Source: Babylonia areolata (taxonomy: Eukaryota; Mollusca; Gastropoda; Neogastropoda; Buccinidae). From it: DNA of 64,000 nt. The notes under the pieces are model-generated. The model did no database searches. It was given only the letters and a program-made list of their open reading frames with translations, and was not told where the DNA came from. A program made the position numbers and the translations under genes. The stretch lies in contig NC_134878.1 of assembly GCF_041734735.1 (NCBI RefSeq), positions 37,819,867 to 37,883,866 of the forward strand, written 5' to 3'. Below, one piece after another: positions 22,537-31,724 of this stretch (positions within the stretch are counted from its first letter, which is position 1; each line of letters opens with the position of its first letter).

Positions 22537-22752
22537 TCCTGTATATGGGTCTTGTGTGTGCGCGTGGTTGCTGCGTGTGTGTGTGTGTGTGTGTGTGTGA
22601 CCATGGATTGAAAACAATGTGTTTCATTCGTTTCAATTGTCATTCCAATTTTTCACCCCCCCCCCCCCCACCCCCCCGCCGCCTGCCTCCCACCCCATTG
22701 TCTAAAGGGCCTTTACGCTGAATGGACAATAATATAGTGTCAGTGTCAGTGT

Positions 22753-22812
22753 GTCTCTCTCTCTCTCGCCCTCTCTCTCGGGGGTGAGTGAACTGCTGTC
22801 TCAGTGGCAAGA
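22753..22812. other. Short spacer between LINE-B tail and Polinton
   Basis: A TC-rich run and about 35 bp of unique sequence. It could be the start of the 5' region of the LINE now found to the right of the Polinton (37,528 onward). Confidence 0.4.
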
Positions 22813-22817
22813 CACGT
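22813..22817. repeat. Polinton target-site duplication, left (CACGT)
   Basis: CACGT directly precedes the first base of the left terminal inverted repeat and recurs directly after the right one (37,523-37,527). Polintons usually make 6-bp duplications; here only five bases match. Confidence 0.7.
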
Positions 22818-23118
22818 AGTAGTATAAGAGATGGGGGTTCTATATACAACTTTTTGGGGCGTATTAGCTTGTGTTAAGGCCCTCAAGCATAAAAAAAATT
22901 TAGTCAAAACCTGTGTATGTTGGAGTAATACGACCCTCAAGCATAAAAAAAAATATAGTTAAAACAAGTTATATGTGTATGGAGAGCCAAATCACAAGAT
23001 AAAAAAAAAAAAAAATATGATGGTTGGATATGTGTATGGAGAGCGAAACGGTCATGGGGGTTCTATATACAACCGACCCCAGCCCAAAACCGCGCAATAC
23101 CGCCCTCAAGCATAAAAA
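22818..23118 (+). repeat. Polinton left terminal inverted repeat (about 300 bp)
   Basis: Inverse match to 37,223-37,522 with only a handful of differences. Inside are direct repeats: CCCTCAAGCATAAAAA three times (about 22,881, 22,932, 23,104) and GTGTATGGAGAGC twice (about 22,976 and 23,032), with a third copy just inside the repeat (about 23,155). Confidence 0.93.
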
Positions 23119-23291
23119 AAAAAATCTAGTTAAAACCAGTTATAACCAGTTATGTGTATGGAGAGCGAAACGGTCGCCCCGTTCCCCGTGTGTGTGCTGG
23201 CAAGCGACCGCACGGCGTGTGTAGTGGGAGTGGTCCCGCGCACAGCCTGCCTCCGCGTATCTTCCCACCCGCGCGCGAAGATTGTGATCAC
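23119..23291. other. Subterminal region of Polinton, GC-rich
   Basis: Holds the third GTGTATGGAGAGC copy (about 23,155) and a GC-rich stretch (23,173-23,280) with several CGCG motifs. No gene seen. Confidence 0.5.
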
Positions 23292-23335
23292 CCTATTAGA
23301 GAAAAGATTATATTGTATATATAGAAAAAATAATG
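23292..23335 (+). promoter_or_regulatory. Promoter-like element 1 (CCTATTAGAGAAAA...TATATAGA...ATG)
   Basis: A 44-bp stretch beginning CCTATTAGAGAAAA, containing TATATAGA and ending in ATG. A near-copy precedes the polymerase gene (23,735-23,779). The repetition directly upstream of two genes suggests a shared promoter, with TATATAGA as the TATA-like core. Confidence 0.6.
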
Positions 23336-23354
23336 CCTTTTCCGCATAACATTT

Positions 23355-23714
23355 GTGAGTACCCCCCAAGTTAAAACAAATAGAGTATGCGGTCGAGCTT
23401 GCATGGGGCTCTATTGTAAAGATCATATTAAATGTCATAGAAAAGGAATGTCACTTCCAGTACTTTGTATAAAATGCAACCTTTATGTACGTACGAAGTA
23501 TGTTATTTGTTGTAAATGTAAGCATAAAAAAGAGAAGCCTCCTCCCATGGAGAAAAAGATTGATCCTATACCCGATTGTGGAGAACATTCAAGCGACTCT
23601 GAGGGTTATATTTCTGATGATGATGATGACGATGATGAAATTGACCCTTTTGAAACTTATTCAAGAGGGTATATTCCACCCTTTGGTGGAGTAATCATTG
23701 GATTCAGAGATTGA
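23355..23714 (+). CDS. Polinton small Cys-rich, acidic-tailed protein (unknown)
   Basis: An open stretch of about 119 codons between the left end and the polymerase gene. The N-terminal half has many Cys and His in pairs (CGRACMGLYCKDHIKCH, then CIKC and CCKCKHK), suggesting a zinc-binding fold. A stretch of Asp residues (DDDDDDDE) follows, with a C-terminal YIPPFGGVIIGF. The first in-frame ATG is at about 23,402; the upstream start is uncertain. It lies behind a promoter-like element shared with the polymerase gene, so it may be an early gene. No function is assigned. Confidence 0.55.
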   Translation: MSTPQVKTNRVCGRACMGLYCKDHIKCHRKGMSLPVLCIKCNLYVRTKYVICCKCKHKKEKPPPMEKKIDPIPDCGEHSSDSEGYISDDDDDDDEIDPFETYSRGYIPPFGGVIIGFRD

Positions 23715-23734
23715 TCAACTTGTAAAAAAAAAAT

Positions 23735-23779
23735 CCTATTAGAGAAAAAAATATAATAGTATATATAGAGAGAAAAATG
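23735..23779 (+). promoter_or_regulatory. Promoter-like element 2 upstream of polymerase
   Basis: CCTATTAGAGAAAA, a spacer, TATATAGA and the polymerase ATG (23,777-23,779). It aligns base for base over most of its 44 positions with element 1 at 23,292. Confidence 0.6.
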
Positions 23780-26700
23780 GTGCAACGGTATTCTGAAAAA
23801 TATTACCGTGATCTCGCTTCAAGAAAAGAGATTCCTAATCATGAATCTATGAATAAAACTGAGTTGATTAAAGCACTGGGGTTTGATGCTTTGGAGGGGG
23901 AGACCAATGCTACGCTTAAAGATATTGCACGAAAGCTCACAATTCGTGGTTTTAGTAAAATGAAAAAAGATGAACTTATTAAAAATATACGTAAACTACA
24001 ACATAAAGCTGAATCCACGGAGGAGTTTGGTAGTATTATTAAAAATTATAAACTTGCAGCTCTTCCAAATGAAATAGATCCGCTTTCGTTTATGATGAGT
24101 AAAGTGGACACTATTCACCAAAGAGCTATTCCACTGACCAAACAAAATATTGTTTTAACGGTGGAGTTTGCTCAAATTAAAAATGATGATACTACTGTAG
24201 CTGTATTTCGATCGGAATATCAAAGTATTATTGATGTTGTTGATGATCAAGATATTGAAAAACAAATAAAACAGATTTTGTTAAAAATAGAAAATTTTAC
24301 AAATGAAGGTTCAGGATGGTTCATTAAAAGAATCTTTAGTTTATGGGTGAATAGAGTTTCTATTACATCTCCAGGATCCTTTATTGAATCACCACAGTGG
24401 TTAAAAAATAAAAGAGCTGTGATTAATATTAAAAATAAAGATGATCAATGTATAAGACATTGTTTACGTGCACACAAGTTTCCAGCAAAAGCGAATTCTA
24501 ATTTAACTTATTCCTATCCTTCTGATGATGGGTTTAATTTTGAAAATATTGACTTTCCTACACCAATAAAACAAATTACAAGGATTGAGACTCAAAATAA
24601 TATTGCTATTAATGTATACTATTTAAAAAATAAAACGATTGAACGCGCAAGAATATCAAAACAACCCACCAACATGGAGCGTATTAAACTTCTTATTATA
24701 GAAAATGAAAATGGTGGACAACATTATACTTATATTAAGAATTTTAACAGACTACTGAGTAATACAAACAAACACAAAGCAGCCATGTACTTTTGTGAGT
24801 ATTGCTTGACAGGTACAACATCATCAGAACTTTTAGAAGAACATATTAAGCGATGCGCGCAGATCAACCACAAGAACTATTCTCGCGTTGAGATGCCATC
24901 GGAGAAGACAAAAATGATCAAATTTACCAATTTTCAAAAACAAATGCAAGTTAGTGATGTGATATATGCTGATTTTGAGGCGATTTGTAAAGAAATAAAA
25001 GACGATTCCCATTCGAATAAGACCATCAAAGAAAGCGAACACATCATCTCGTCATACGGGTTTGTGCATGTTAGGTCTGATGGAAGGGCGTACAAACCGC
25101 AACTATTTCGTGGTGAGAATGCGGTCAGTCATTTTCTCGATAAACTTCGAATAATATATTATCATACTGTCAAGGAATTGAAAAAACCAGTTCCAATAAA
25201 GATGACCAAAAAAGATAACAAATCGTTTGAAAACGAACGAGTTTGTTGGATATGTAGAGGGGAACTACCCGCAAATGATAAAGTAAGAGATCATGACCAT
25301 ATCACAGGGAACTATAGAGGTGCCGCGCATGCATCGTGTAATCTTAAATTGAGAATAAAACCCGACGAATTTGTGTTGTCGATATTATTTCACAACCTCA
25401 AAGGTTACGACTCTCACGCGATCATTTCGGAGCTCGCGAACAAAGGTGGTGGTAGAATTACGTGTATCGCGAATAATAAAGAGAAGTACATCACATTCAG
25501 TTGGGGAAGGTTGAAGTTTTTAGATAGCTTCACATTCTTGAGTTCGAGTCTCGACCAGCTTGCGAAGAACCTTCCGGATGATAAGAAGTTTTTAACGCGC
25601 AAACGTTTCACAGATGAGGAGGAGTTCAAGCTCGTTACGAGAAAAGGAGTCTTTCCGTACGAATATATTACCGATTGGAGTAAATACGAAGATACAAAAC
25701 TACCAAAGAAAAGTCATTTCTTTAGTAAACTTAACAACACGGATATATCAGAAAGTGACCACAAGCATGCCAAGAATGTGTGGAAGAAGTTTAAATGTAA
25801 GAATCTAGGTGATTATAACGATCTGTACTTAGTCACTTGCCGATGTGTTCCAGAATTTTAGAAATACGTGTTTGCGAACTCATAATCTCGATCCTGTTCA
25901 TTATTACACGCTTCCCGGAATGTCTTGGGATGCTTTACTCAAGAGTACGGGAATAGAACTCGAACTGTTGACGGATATCGAACAATATAACATGATAGAG
26001 GCGGGAATACGCAGTGGAATCAGTATGACTGTAAGAAGATACGCGGAGGCTAATAACAAGTATATGAAAGATTACAGGCCTGAAAAAACGGATTCGTATA
26101 TCATGTATCTCGACGCGAACAACTTGTATGGTTGGGCGATGTTACAAGCTTTACCCACAGGTGGATTTATCTGGGATAACGATGCTAATCTCGAAAAGAT
26201 TCTAAATCACCCCGACGATGATGAGACGGGATATATTGTGGAGTGTGATATCGAGTACCCTGAGGAATTACACAACGAACATAACGATTATCCCCTAGCT
26301 CCTGAGAAAATAGAAATAAAACTCGAAAACCTCTCACCCTATCAACGACGCCTTCGTGAAAAACTCGAGATGCGCGGAAAGGAAACGAGAAAATTAGTTC
26401 CGAATCTATGGAATAAGGTTGGTTATGTCGTTCACTATAGAAATCTCAAGCTATACACGCAACTTGGCATGAAAGTAACTAAAATCACAAAAGTGTTAAA
26501 GTTTAATCAAAGTCCCTGGATGGCGCCCTATATAATGATGAACACCAAACTGAGACAAGCCGCTACTAACGATGCCGATAAAGATCTGTATAAATTAATG
26601 AACAACTCGGTATTTGGTAAAACTATGGAAAATATCAGAATGAGAACGAATATCAAATTATTCAAGTTAGATGAAGAGGACAAGGCACGCAAACTAATAA

Positions 26701-27365
26701 ACAAACCGGCTTATGTCGATCATATGATCATCAACGAGAAACTTCTAGCGATTCACTACAAAAAAAATAAGCTTGTGCTCAATAAACCTATCTATATCGG
26801 GATGGCCATTCTCGACCTATCAAAGTATCTCATGTATGATTTGTATTACAACCACTACAAGAAAAAATATGGATGCAGGTTGTTATATACTGATACCGAT
26901 TCATTCATTCTCCACGTAGAATGCGAGGATTTTATCGCTTGTATGGATGATAATGTACATGATCGCAGTAATTTTCCAAAAGATCATCCATTGTATGATA
27001 AATCGATAGAGAAAGTGCCAGGATACATGAAAAGTGAGCTCGGATGTAAACCGATCCGACAATTCTGCGGCTTGCGCTCAAAGATGTATTCGGTTGTAGC
27101 GGATGATGGATCAGTTATCAAGAAAGCCAAGGGCATAAAAAAATGTGTGGTGAAGGATGACATTGAACCCGATATGTATAAGGAGTGTATTGATCGATCT
27201 GTTCAATTTACTAATTGTATGAGAACGTTCAGATCGTATAAGCACAAGATGTACACGATCAAGCAAATGAAGACATCACTCTCACCGTACGATTCCAAAC
27301 GCTATTGGCTAGATGATGGTATTACATCTTACGCCTACGGGCACTATGGTATTTCTGTATCGTGA
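23777..27365 (+). CDS. pPolB: Polinton protein-primed DNA polymerase B (fossil)
   Basis: Replicates the element from its protein-capped ends in known Polintons. Visible in order: an N-terminal SAP-like helical region (about residues 20-85), a C-x2-C...H...C zinc motif (CEYCLTGTT, about 24,800), the first exonuclease motif YADFEAICKE (about 24,967), an endonuclease-VII-like CWIC...DHDHITG...CNLKL motif (about 25,247-25,350), HNLKGYDSH exonuclease motif (about 25,395), polymerase motif A YLDANNLYGWAM (about 26,107), motif B KLMNNSVFGKTMEN (about 26,595) and motif C YTDTDSF (about 26,887). The reading frame is broken about once. It converges on the integrase gene with a 22-bp overlap at the stop codons. 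Confidence 0.95.
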
Positions 27366-28267
27366 GGAACAACCATAAGCTCTTCGTGTACAAACCCTCT
27401 GGATGGGCCATTTTGTAAATAATAAAGAATAGGATCGCCGGGCATCATACGCTTAATATTATAAACTTTAAGAGACCAAACGGGATCCGTTGCTCGTTTG
27501 CGAGCTCCACCCTCGAGCTCACCGGGCTCATACAAGTACCGAACTTGCGCATCAGGCGGTAACTCTCCTTTATCATCTTTAGTCGGTGCAGAGGATTCGG
27601 CTTCTACCGATTTGGCCTTTATTGCGACCGACGGTTTCTTACCAATAAGTCTCGTCACCTCATTATTCAATGCAGCCACAACAGCCGGTAATCTAGTGAC
27701 CCATTCTGTTGATCGATTCGGCGATTTCATTTCAGCCACATATTGATGACTAAACAATCGTTCTGCCAGCGTACGATTAAATCTTTCTACAATAGCCTGG
27801 CTTCTGTGTGTCTTTCCACGCCTTACTTTTTTTAAAATTTTGTTCACAGCACCCATAAACTCTCGGCCAGGATCTACCTGAAGAAGTTTGGGCAACTTCA
27901 AAGGGCTACGGTCATAAATACGTAAAAAAGCGGCCGCCACTTCGACGCTGTCTTTCGTTGTTAGGGGTTCGGCTTCTTTATATCGACTCGCAACATCAAC
28001 GACAGTCAGCGCATACTTATACGTCTTACGCCTGATTCTGTCATAGGGTAAAAATAAAAGGTCAGCCTGATGAACCTCATTTGGGATAGTAATATCAAAT
28101 TTTGCTCTCGGAATATACTTTGGAGGGGGTAGATAAATTTGCCATATAGCTTGTTTTTGTAACCATTTTCTAGCCTCATCCTCAGACACCTTGGCTGCTT
28201 TCGCGAGTTTTTTAATCGCCGAATAACCCTTCCAATAACCGCTTGGGCTGTAATAGATCTTCTCCAT
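27344..28267 (-). CDS. INT: Polinton integrase (rve family), copy 1
   Basis: A 307-residue retrovirus-type integrase that joins the element ends to target DNA. The core carries the D,D-35-E triad in the contexts HQADLLFLPYD (first Asp), LLQVDPGREF (second Asp) and SQAIVERFNRTLAERLF (Glu). A helical N-terminal region (KKLAKAAKVSEDEARKWLQK) precedes it, and the C-terminus (from about residue 225) is a basic region with YEPGELEGGARK and WSLKVYNIKRM, typical of the SH3-like/chromo-like tails in this family. It looks whole here. Its 3' end overlaps the polymerase gene by 22 bp. Confidence 0.94.
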   Translation of the reverse strand: MEKIYYSPSGYWKGYSAIKKLAKAAKVSEDEARKWLQKQAIWQIYLPPPKYIPRAKFDITIPNEVHQADLLFLPYDRIRRKTYKYALTVVDVASRYKEAEPLTTKDSVEVAAAFLRIYDRSPLKLPKLLQVDPGREFMGAVNKILKKVRRGKTHRSQAIVERFNRTLAERLFSHQYVAEMKSPNRSTEWVTRLPAVVAALNNEVTRLIGKKPSVAIKAKSVEAESSAPTKDDKGELPPDAQVRYLYEPGELEGGARKRATDPVWSLKVYNIKRMMPGDPILYYLQNGPSRGFVHEELMVVPHDTEIP

Positions 28268-28288
28268 TTTATTTAAGAAAGTAAATGT

Positions 28289-28705
28289 TTAATATTTTGA
28301 AATCGCAACGCCAAAAATGACCAAGGTCATGATAATAAATACGTATTCTCGATCTTTTTGTCCCTCTGAGGGTGTATAAAAATCTGAAAGTTGGGGTTTA
28401 TGAGAAAGAGGGGGTAGTGGCTCCCCCATCACTTTATAATATTCTTGCATAGCCATATCCACATCCTTAAACGTGTTCACAGCATGTTGTTGCTGTCTTA
28501 GTTTTTCATTGATATAATCTAAACGTTGAATCCTCTCTTTCTGCCATTCTGCGGTCGCTGCCTGAAGTTGTTCTTGCGCTTTGTTGTGTCGTTTCTGTTC
28601 TTCTAACGCGTCTGAAGACCCCAGTTTACTAAATAAAAAATTACTTCCGGTAAATGCTAAAGCGTTTACTACTGCCCCACCAACGAGTAACGCTACTGAT
28701 GCCAT
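28289..28705 (-). CDS. Polinton 138-aa membrane/coiled-coil protein (unknown)
   Basis: Begins MASVALLVGGAVVNALAF, a hydrophobic segment, followed by a long charged helix rich in Gln, Glu and Arg (about residues 35-85, coiled-coil-like), a Pro-rich stretch (GEPLPPLSHKP) and a C-terminal hydrophobic anchor (YVFIIMTLVIFGVAIS). Two membrane segments around a helical rod suggest a virion membrane or scaffolding role, but that is inference. It sits 21 bp from the integrase start and 21 bp from the next upstream gene, in a minus-strand cluster. Looks whole; identical arrangement at 49,782. Confidence 0.75.
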   Translation of the reverse strand: MASVALLVGGAVVNALAFTGSNFLFSKLGSSDALEEQKRHNKAQEQLQAATAEWQKERIQRLDYINEKLRQQQHAVNTFKDVDMAMQEYYKVMGEPLPPLSHKPQLSDFYTPSEGQKDREYVFIIMTLVIFGVAISKY

Positions 28706-28726
28706 ACTATAATGATGATATTATTA

Positions 28727-28969
28727 TTACTTCAAAATATCATGTGGGAGAATACCTTGTTTTTCCAACATATCCTTCATAGCCATAGCGAGGGCTATAT
28801 CCAAAGTGACCATCCCGATATCTTCGAGGTTGAAAGCCAGTCTAGGTGTTGGGGCTTTCGTAAATATTAATTTTGTCAATCTCGAGTAACCAGCGGCCAA
28901 TGCGCTGACCACAACCGCGTGGTATACAGTGTTTGCAATTTCTTTACCGTTCATATTTGGTGTTGCCAT
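28727..28969 (-). CDS. Polinton 80-aa small hydrophobic protein (unknown)
   Basis: Begins MATPNMNGKEIANTVY, then two weakly hydrophobic helices (VVVSALAAGYSRL and LDIALAMAMKDML) and ends ILPHDILK. Short, conserved exactly between the two copies in this window, and placed in the minus-strand run of small genes between integrase and ATPase. No family recognised. Looks whole. Confidence 0.7.
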   Translation of the reverse strand: MATPNMNGKEIANTVYHAVVVSALAAGYSRLTKLIFTKAPTPRLAFNLEDIGMVTLDIALAMAMKDMLEKQGILPHDILK

Positions 28970-29000
28970 TGTTGTTTATAAATAGTGTGCAAATTAATGT

Positions 29001-29294
29001 TCAAAACATAATAAATGGGTTGGGTTTTGTTACCACAGGTGGTGGTGGTTTTTTCGACCGATTAAAATATATGTAAACACCACAACCTATTATCATCGTA
29101 GCAGCAGCAGCAATGTACAAGGGATTGATAAAAACGTGATCTGGTCTCCTCGATGATGATGGTTCTTGTTGTTGTTCATCTTTTGCTTTTCGAAGTTTTT
29201 CGAGAAGTTCTTCATGTTTTGCTTTTCTAGCAGCAGCACCTTTTCGACCCGCTTCAACTTTCTTCTGATTCTTCGGTTTCGTTACTTCCTCCAT
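29001..29294 (-). CDS. Polinton 97-aa tail-anchored protein (unknown)
   Basis: The N-terminal half is highly basic and helical (KVEAGRKGAAARKAKHEELL), followed by a Ser-rich linker and one membrane segment (LYIAAAATMIIGCGVYIYF), then a Lys/Pro-rich tail. Basic N-terminus plus one anchor could bind DNA at a membrane, as virion core proteins do; this is inference. The start overlaps the end of the next upstream gene by about 41 bp. Confidence 0.7.
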   Translation of the reverse strand: MEEVTKPKNQKKVEAGRKGAAARKAKHEELLEKLRKAKDEQQQEPSSSRRPDHVFINPLYIAAAATMIIGCGVYIYFNRSKKPPPPVVTKPNPFIMF

Positions 29295-29697
29295 TATATT
29301 TATTAAATTGACAATGTTTAACAGTAGTTACAGCTGTGGTGAGCGGAGCTAAGAACATGCCAAATCTGTGATATAGTTCGCAAGTAAAGCTGTTAAGCGC
29401 ATGTCCCAGGAATGGATCTTGCTCGAGATCACTATTTAATTTTGTTTGGTCATCAATTGGGAGATACATACAAACTGCTCTGGTATACAGTTGTATAATT
29501 GTATTACCGAGTGATTTTGTAATCATCGATCCTAAACTCGCTTCGTATCTCGTATAAAGCTTGTCTATATCCACATCTTTCATCGCTTCGATTTTATCAA
29601 CACTAAACTCTTTCCCTAAATATTCTTTTGCTCCACCGGCTGAGACCACTGCCATAAGCCTGTCGCGTTTGGGATCCTCGGATAGTAATTGGTCCAT
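29254..29697 (-). CDS. Polinton 147-aa protein (unknown)
   Basis: Begins MDQLLSEDPKRDRLMAVV, mostly helical by composition, with SLGNTIIQLYTRAVCMYLP in the middle and an acidic tail (NETEESEES). No membrane segment is obvious and no family is recognised. It lies next to the 33-codon ORF and the ATPase in the minus-strand cluster, and overlaps the tail-anchored protein gene. Looks whole in both copies. Confidence 0.7.
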   Translation of the reverse strand: MDQLLSEDPKRDRLMAVVSAGGAKEYLGKEFSVDKIEAMKDVDIDKLYTRYEASLGSMITKSLGNTIIQLYTRAVCMYLPIDDQTKLNSDLEQDPFLGHALNSFTCELYHRFGMFLAPLTTAVTTVKHCQFNKYNGGSNETEESEES

Positions 29698-29731
29698 CTT
29701 CTTCTTATATTCTATATACCTCCTTTTAAGT

Positions 29732-29833
29732 TTAAAATAATAAAAAAACTACAAATCCAACGACTAAAAGTGTTAAGAAATTGCTAACCAGTGCTAAGGA
29801 ACTGTTAAGCAGTGTTAAGAAATTGTTAAGCAT
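29732..29833 (-). CDS. Polinton 33-aa hydrophobic mini-protein (candidate)
   Basis: In the gap between the 147-aa gene and the ATPase, the minus strand has ATG (29,831-29,833) and 33 codons to TAA. The product is almost entirely hydrophobic: MLNNFLTLLNSSLALVSNFL followed by TLLVVGFVVFLLF, i.e. one membrane segment. The DNA is built from about three 21-bp units (29,770-29,832), so the protein has a seven-residue repeat NFLTLLN / SSLALVS / NFLTLLV. The ORF is kept in copy 2 at 51,224-51,325. Short length means it could be chance; the perfect use of the intergenic gap favours a real gene. Confidence 0.5.
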   Translation of the reverse strand: MLNNFLTLLNSSLALVSNFLTLLVVGFVVFLLF

Positions 29834-29840
29834 TGTTAAA

Positions 29841-30455
29841 CTAGCAAATTTTATATGCAACTGGTTGATCAGTTTTTAATATCAACTTGGAGTGTTTGGT
29901 ATTTGCCAATGATTTCCTAACCTCTTTACGTTCATTTTGTGTTGGAATGACATCGTTTTCTCTTAAACACTCATCAAACGAGTCCCTATCCTTACAGTGA
30001 AATAAAGCCACCCATTTTGTTTGTTCGCGAAGGTCAGTAAGAACCGAGTTGTATTTCTGAGTCAACACCCACACAGACTGTTTCGCGTGTCTTCCAGAAA
30101 ATGCGAGTTTACTCAACATTTGCTTCTTTTGAGTAAGAGCCTTTAAGTCACTACAGTCATCGATGATGTACAACGTTGGCTCCCCGGCAAATATTTCAAA
30201 AAACAGCCCAAGCCATTCGTGAAGTTTATCACCGGGATTAACGGTGTATACCCCGCGGTCCTTTCTTACCCACACTCGGGATCGATAGGCTTTATTATAT
30301 TCGAGAGTAGGGCATAGAATTACAATATTCTCGAACACACCACGATATGTCGTTTGTAATAAATCTAAAATAAATTCGGTCTTACCGCACCCAGTTTGCC
30401 CGCAAATAATTGCGGAATGTGCTTCTTTAGTAAACAGCCTCGACAAATCTTCCAT
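29841..30455 (-). CDS. ATP: Polinton packaging ATPase (FtsK/HerA, A32-like)
   Basis: A 204-residue ATPase of the type that pumps viral DNA into capsids. The Walker A motif is GQTGCGKTEF near residue 20, and Walker B is TLYIIDDC near residue 93. VWVLTQKYN (about 128) is the sensor-like strand found in this family. Short length and lack of other domains fit the Polinton and poxvirus A32-like group. It is transcribed with the capsid gene, whose end overlaps its start by 29 bp, which suits a morphogenesis operon-like block. Looks whole. Confidence 0.92.
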   Translation of the reverse strand: MEDLSRLFTKEAHSAIICGQTGCGKTEFILDLLQTTYRGVFENIVILCPTLEYNKAYRSRVWVRKDRGVYTVNPGDKLHEWLGLFFEIFAGEPTLYIIDDCSDLKALTQKKQMLSKLAFSGRHAKQSVWVLTQKYNSVLTDLREQTKWVALFHCKDRDSFDECLRENDVIPTQNERKEVRKSLANTKHSKLILKTDQPVAYKIC

Positions 30456-31672
30456 CTTCTATATTTAATTGTCCATCCATAATTACAAATACATACGCAT
30501 TTAGCGGTTCTGCCGTTTCAGCTTTTTTCTGAATCTGAATCGTAATGCCTTCAGACGCATTTTCGATACGACGTCCACTCCGTGAAGAGAATTATCATCT
30601 GTGGTGCGCATATCCAACCAAAGAGCATAATTATTCGTGAAATATTCGCCGACTGTGACATCCGCTAGTTCTAAATCTTTACCACTTTGTCTACTTCGGG
30701 GTCGCGTTTTTGCGTTCCGAAAAACTTTCTTATTTCATCCCATTGTTGATAGGAACGCATACCTTGACTAAACAGTTGATTGGGCACACCTTCGATCGTC
30801 ACTTCAACCTTATCGATCTTAGGATTGTAATACTCATCAAACAACAGCAGTACCCCCTTCATACTTTTTGCCGGCACGTTGAGATTAATATTCCAGAGTG
30901 TGTCAGATTTGTCCAGAGGAATTTTACGATGTCGTAGTATTCTATCAAATAAAATAGCGAGCCTACCCGAATAATAACCGGCTATCTGTCTCGCAAGTTC
31001 GGGTTGTGTGACTTTCTCAAACTCGAGACTAATCCCTTCTATCGTATAGGATACATCCGGGTCTGTGCTGCGGATAACCTTGCTATAAGCGTTAAAGGTA
31101 AGTTCATACTCCAGGCGATCGCCGAGAGCACTCTGATAAAATGGTGCATGAGATTCTAGCAATTCGAAATCAAGCGGAATACAAAATCGATTACCATAAG
31201 CCTCCGCAATGGCGGCATCTCTAGCGATAGTGTCATCTCCATTATCCGCGTTAATACGCAATCGTGTCACATTACGGTTTGTAGTTAAGTCAATACCTTG
31301 ATAAACGGCGTTTCTTCGTTCTTGTCGAGTTCGCCAAAGATCTCCATAAGTATAAAATACATCACTATCTTCAACGCTCATGATTTCATTACCGGAAATG
31401 CGAATGGTTGTTTTACGTACTATGGCTCTACCAATATTATCAACGAGTGTTCTGTTTGCATCTGTTGTAGAAGTCAAAGAAATTTTGAATGCTAGTCGAA
31501 CACTCCCCGGAACGATCACATCGTCAACACCTAAATTAGGAAAGCGTACAAGAAGTTGTTGATTCTGATCGATAGTTGACGGATTGTTAGTAATCACGAC
31601 AGTCTGCCGCACGCCCTTTATCCCCCGCGGCTCCCGCAAACTTCTCATTGGATTAAGCTTTCTTCCACTCAT
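30427..31672 (-). CDS. MCP: Polinton major capsid protein (double jelly-roll type)
   Basis: A protein of about 415 residues, starting MSGRKLNPMRSLREPRG. It is predominantly beta by composition, with FPNLGVDDVIVPGSVRLAFK and TTIRISGNEIMSVED near the N-terminus and a C-terminal VFVIMDGQLNIEDGRF. Size, position beside the packaging ATPase and these blocks fit the hexon-like capsid proteins of Polintons and adintoviruses. It would form the pseudo-hexagonal capsomer. The reading frame is broken about once in this copy; the version at 51,919-53,167 looks nearly whole. It is divergent from the plus-strand gene at 31,725 across a 52-bp AT-rich promoter region. Confidence 0.75.
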
Positions 31673-31724
31673 TTTTTTGGTTTTATATAGATATAATGAT
31701 ATAACTTTATATTATAAGTTTAAT
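31673..31724. promoter_or_regulatory. Bidirectional AT-rich promoter region
   Basis: Only 52 bp separate the divergent start codons of the capsid gene (-) and the membrane protein gene (+). It holds TATATAGATATAATGATATA, so TATA-like sequence is available in both directions. Equivalent stretch in copy 2 at 53,168-53,219. Confidence 0.6.

Larger units (their letters stand above)
17463..22752 (+). mobile_element. LINE-B: long but broken non-LTR retrotransposon
   Basis: Plus-strand LINE with an L1-like ORF1 (coiled coil, RNA-recognition fold, repeat-rich C-terminus) and ORF2 (endonuclease, reverse transcriptase, zinc-knuckle-like end). The C-terminal half of ORF2 is clearly related to LINE-A and to the 2A LINE at 37.5 kb. 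The 3' UTR holds a TG array, a poly-C block and ends near GGGCCTTTACGCTGAATGG with a GTGTCA-type tail (about 22,738-22,752). Stops in ORF1 and several frame changes in ORF2 show that it is dead. The 5' boundary is approximate. The Polinton lies about 65 bp beyond the 3' end. Confidence 0.85.
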
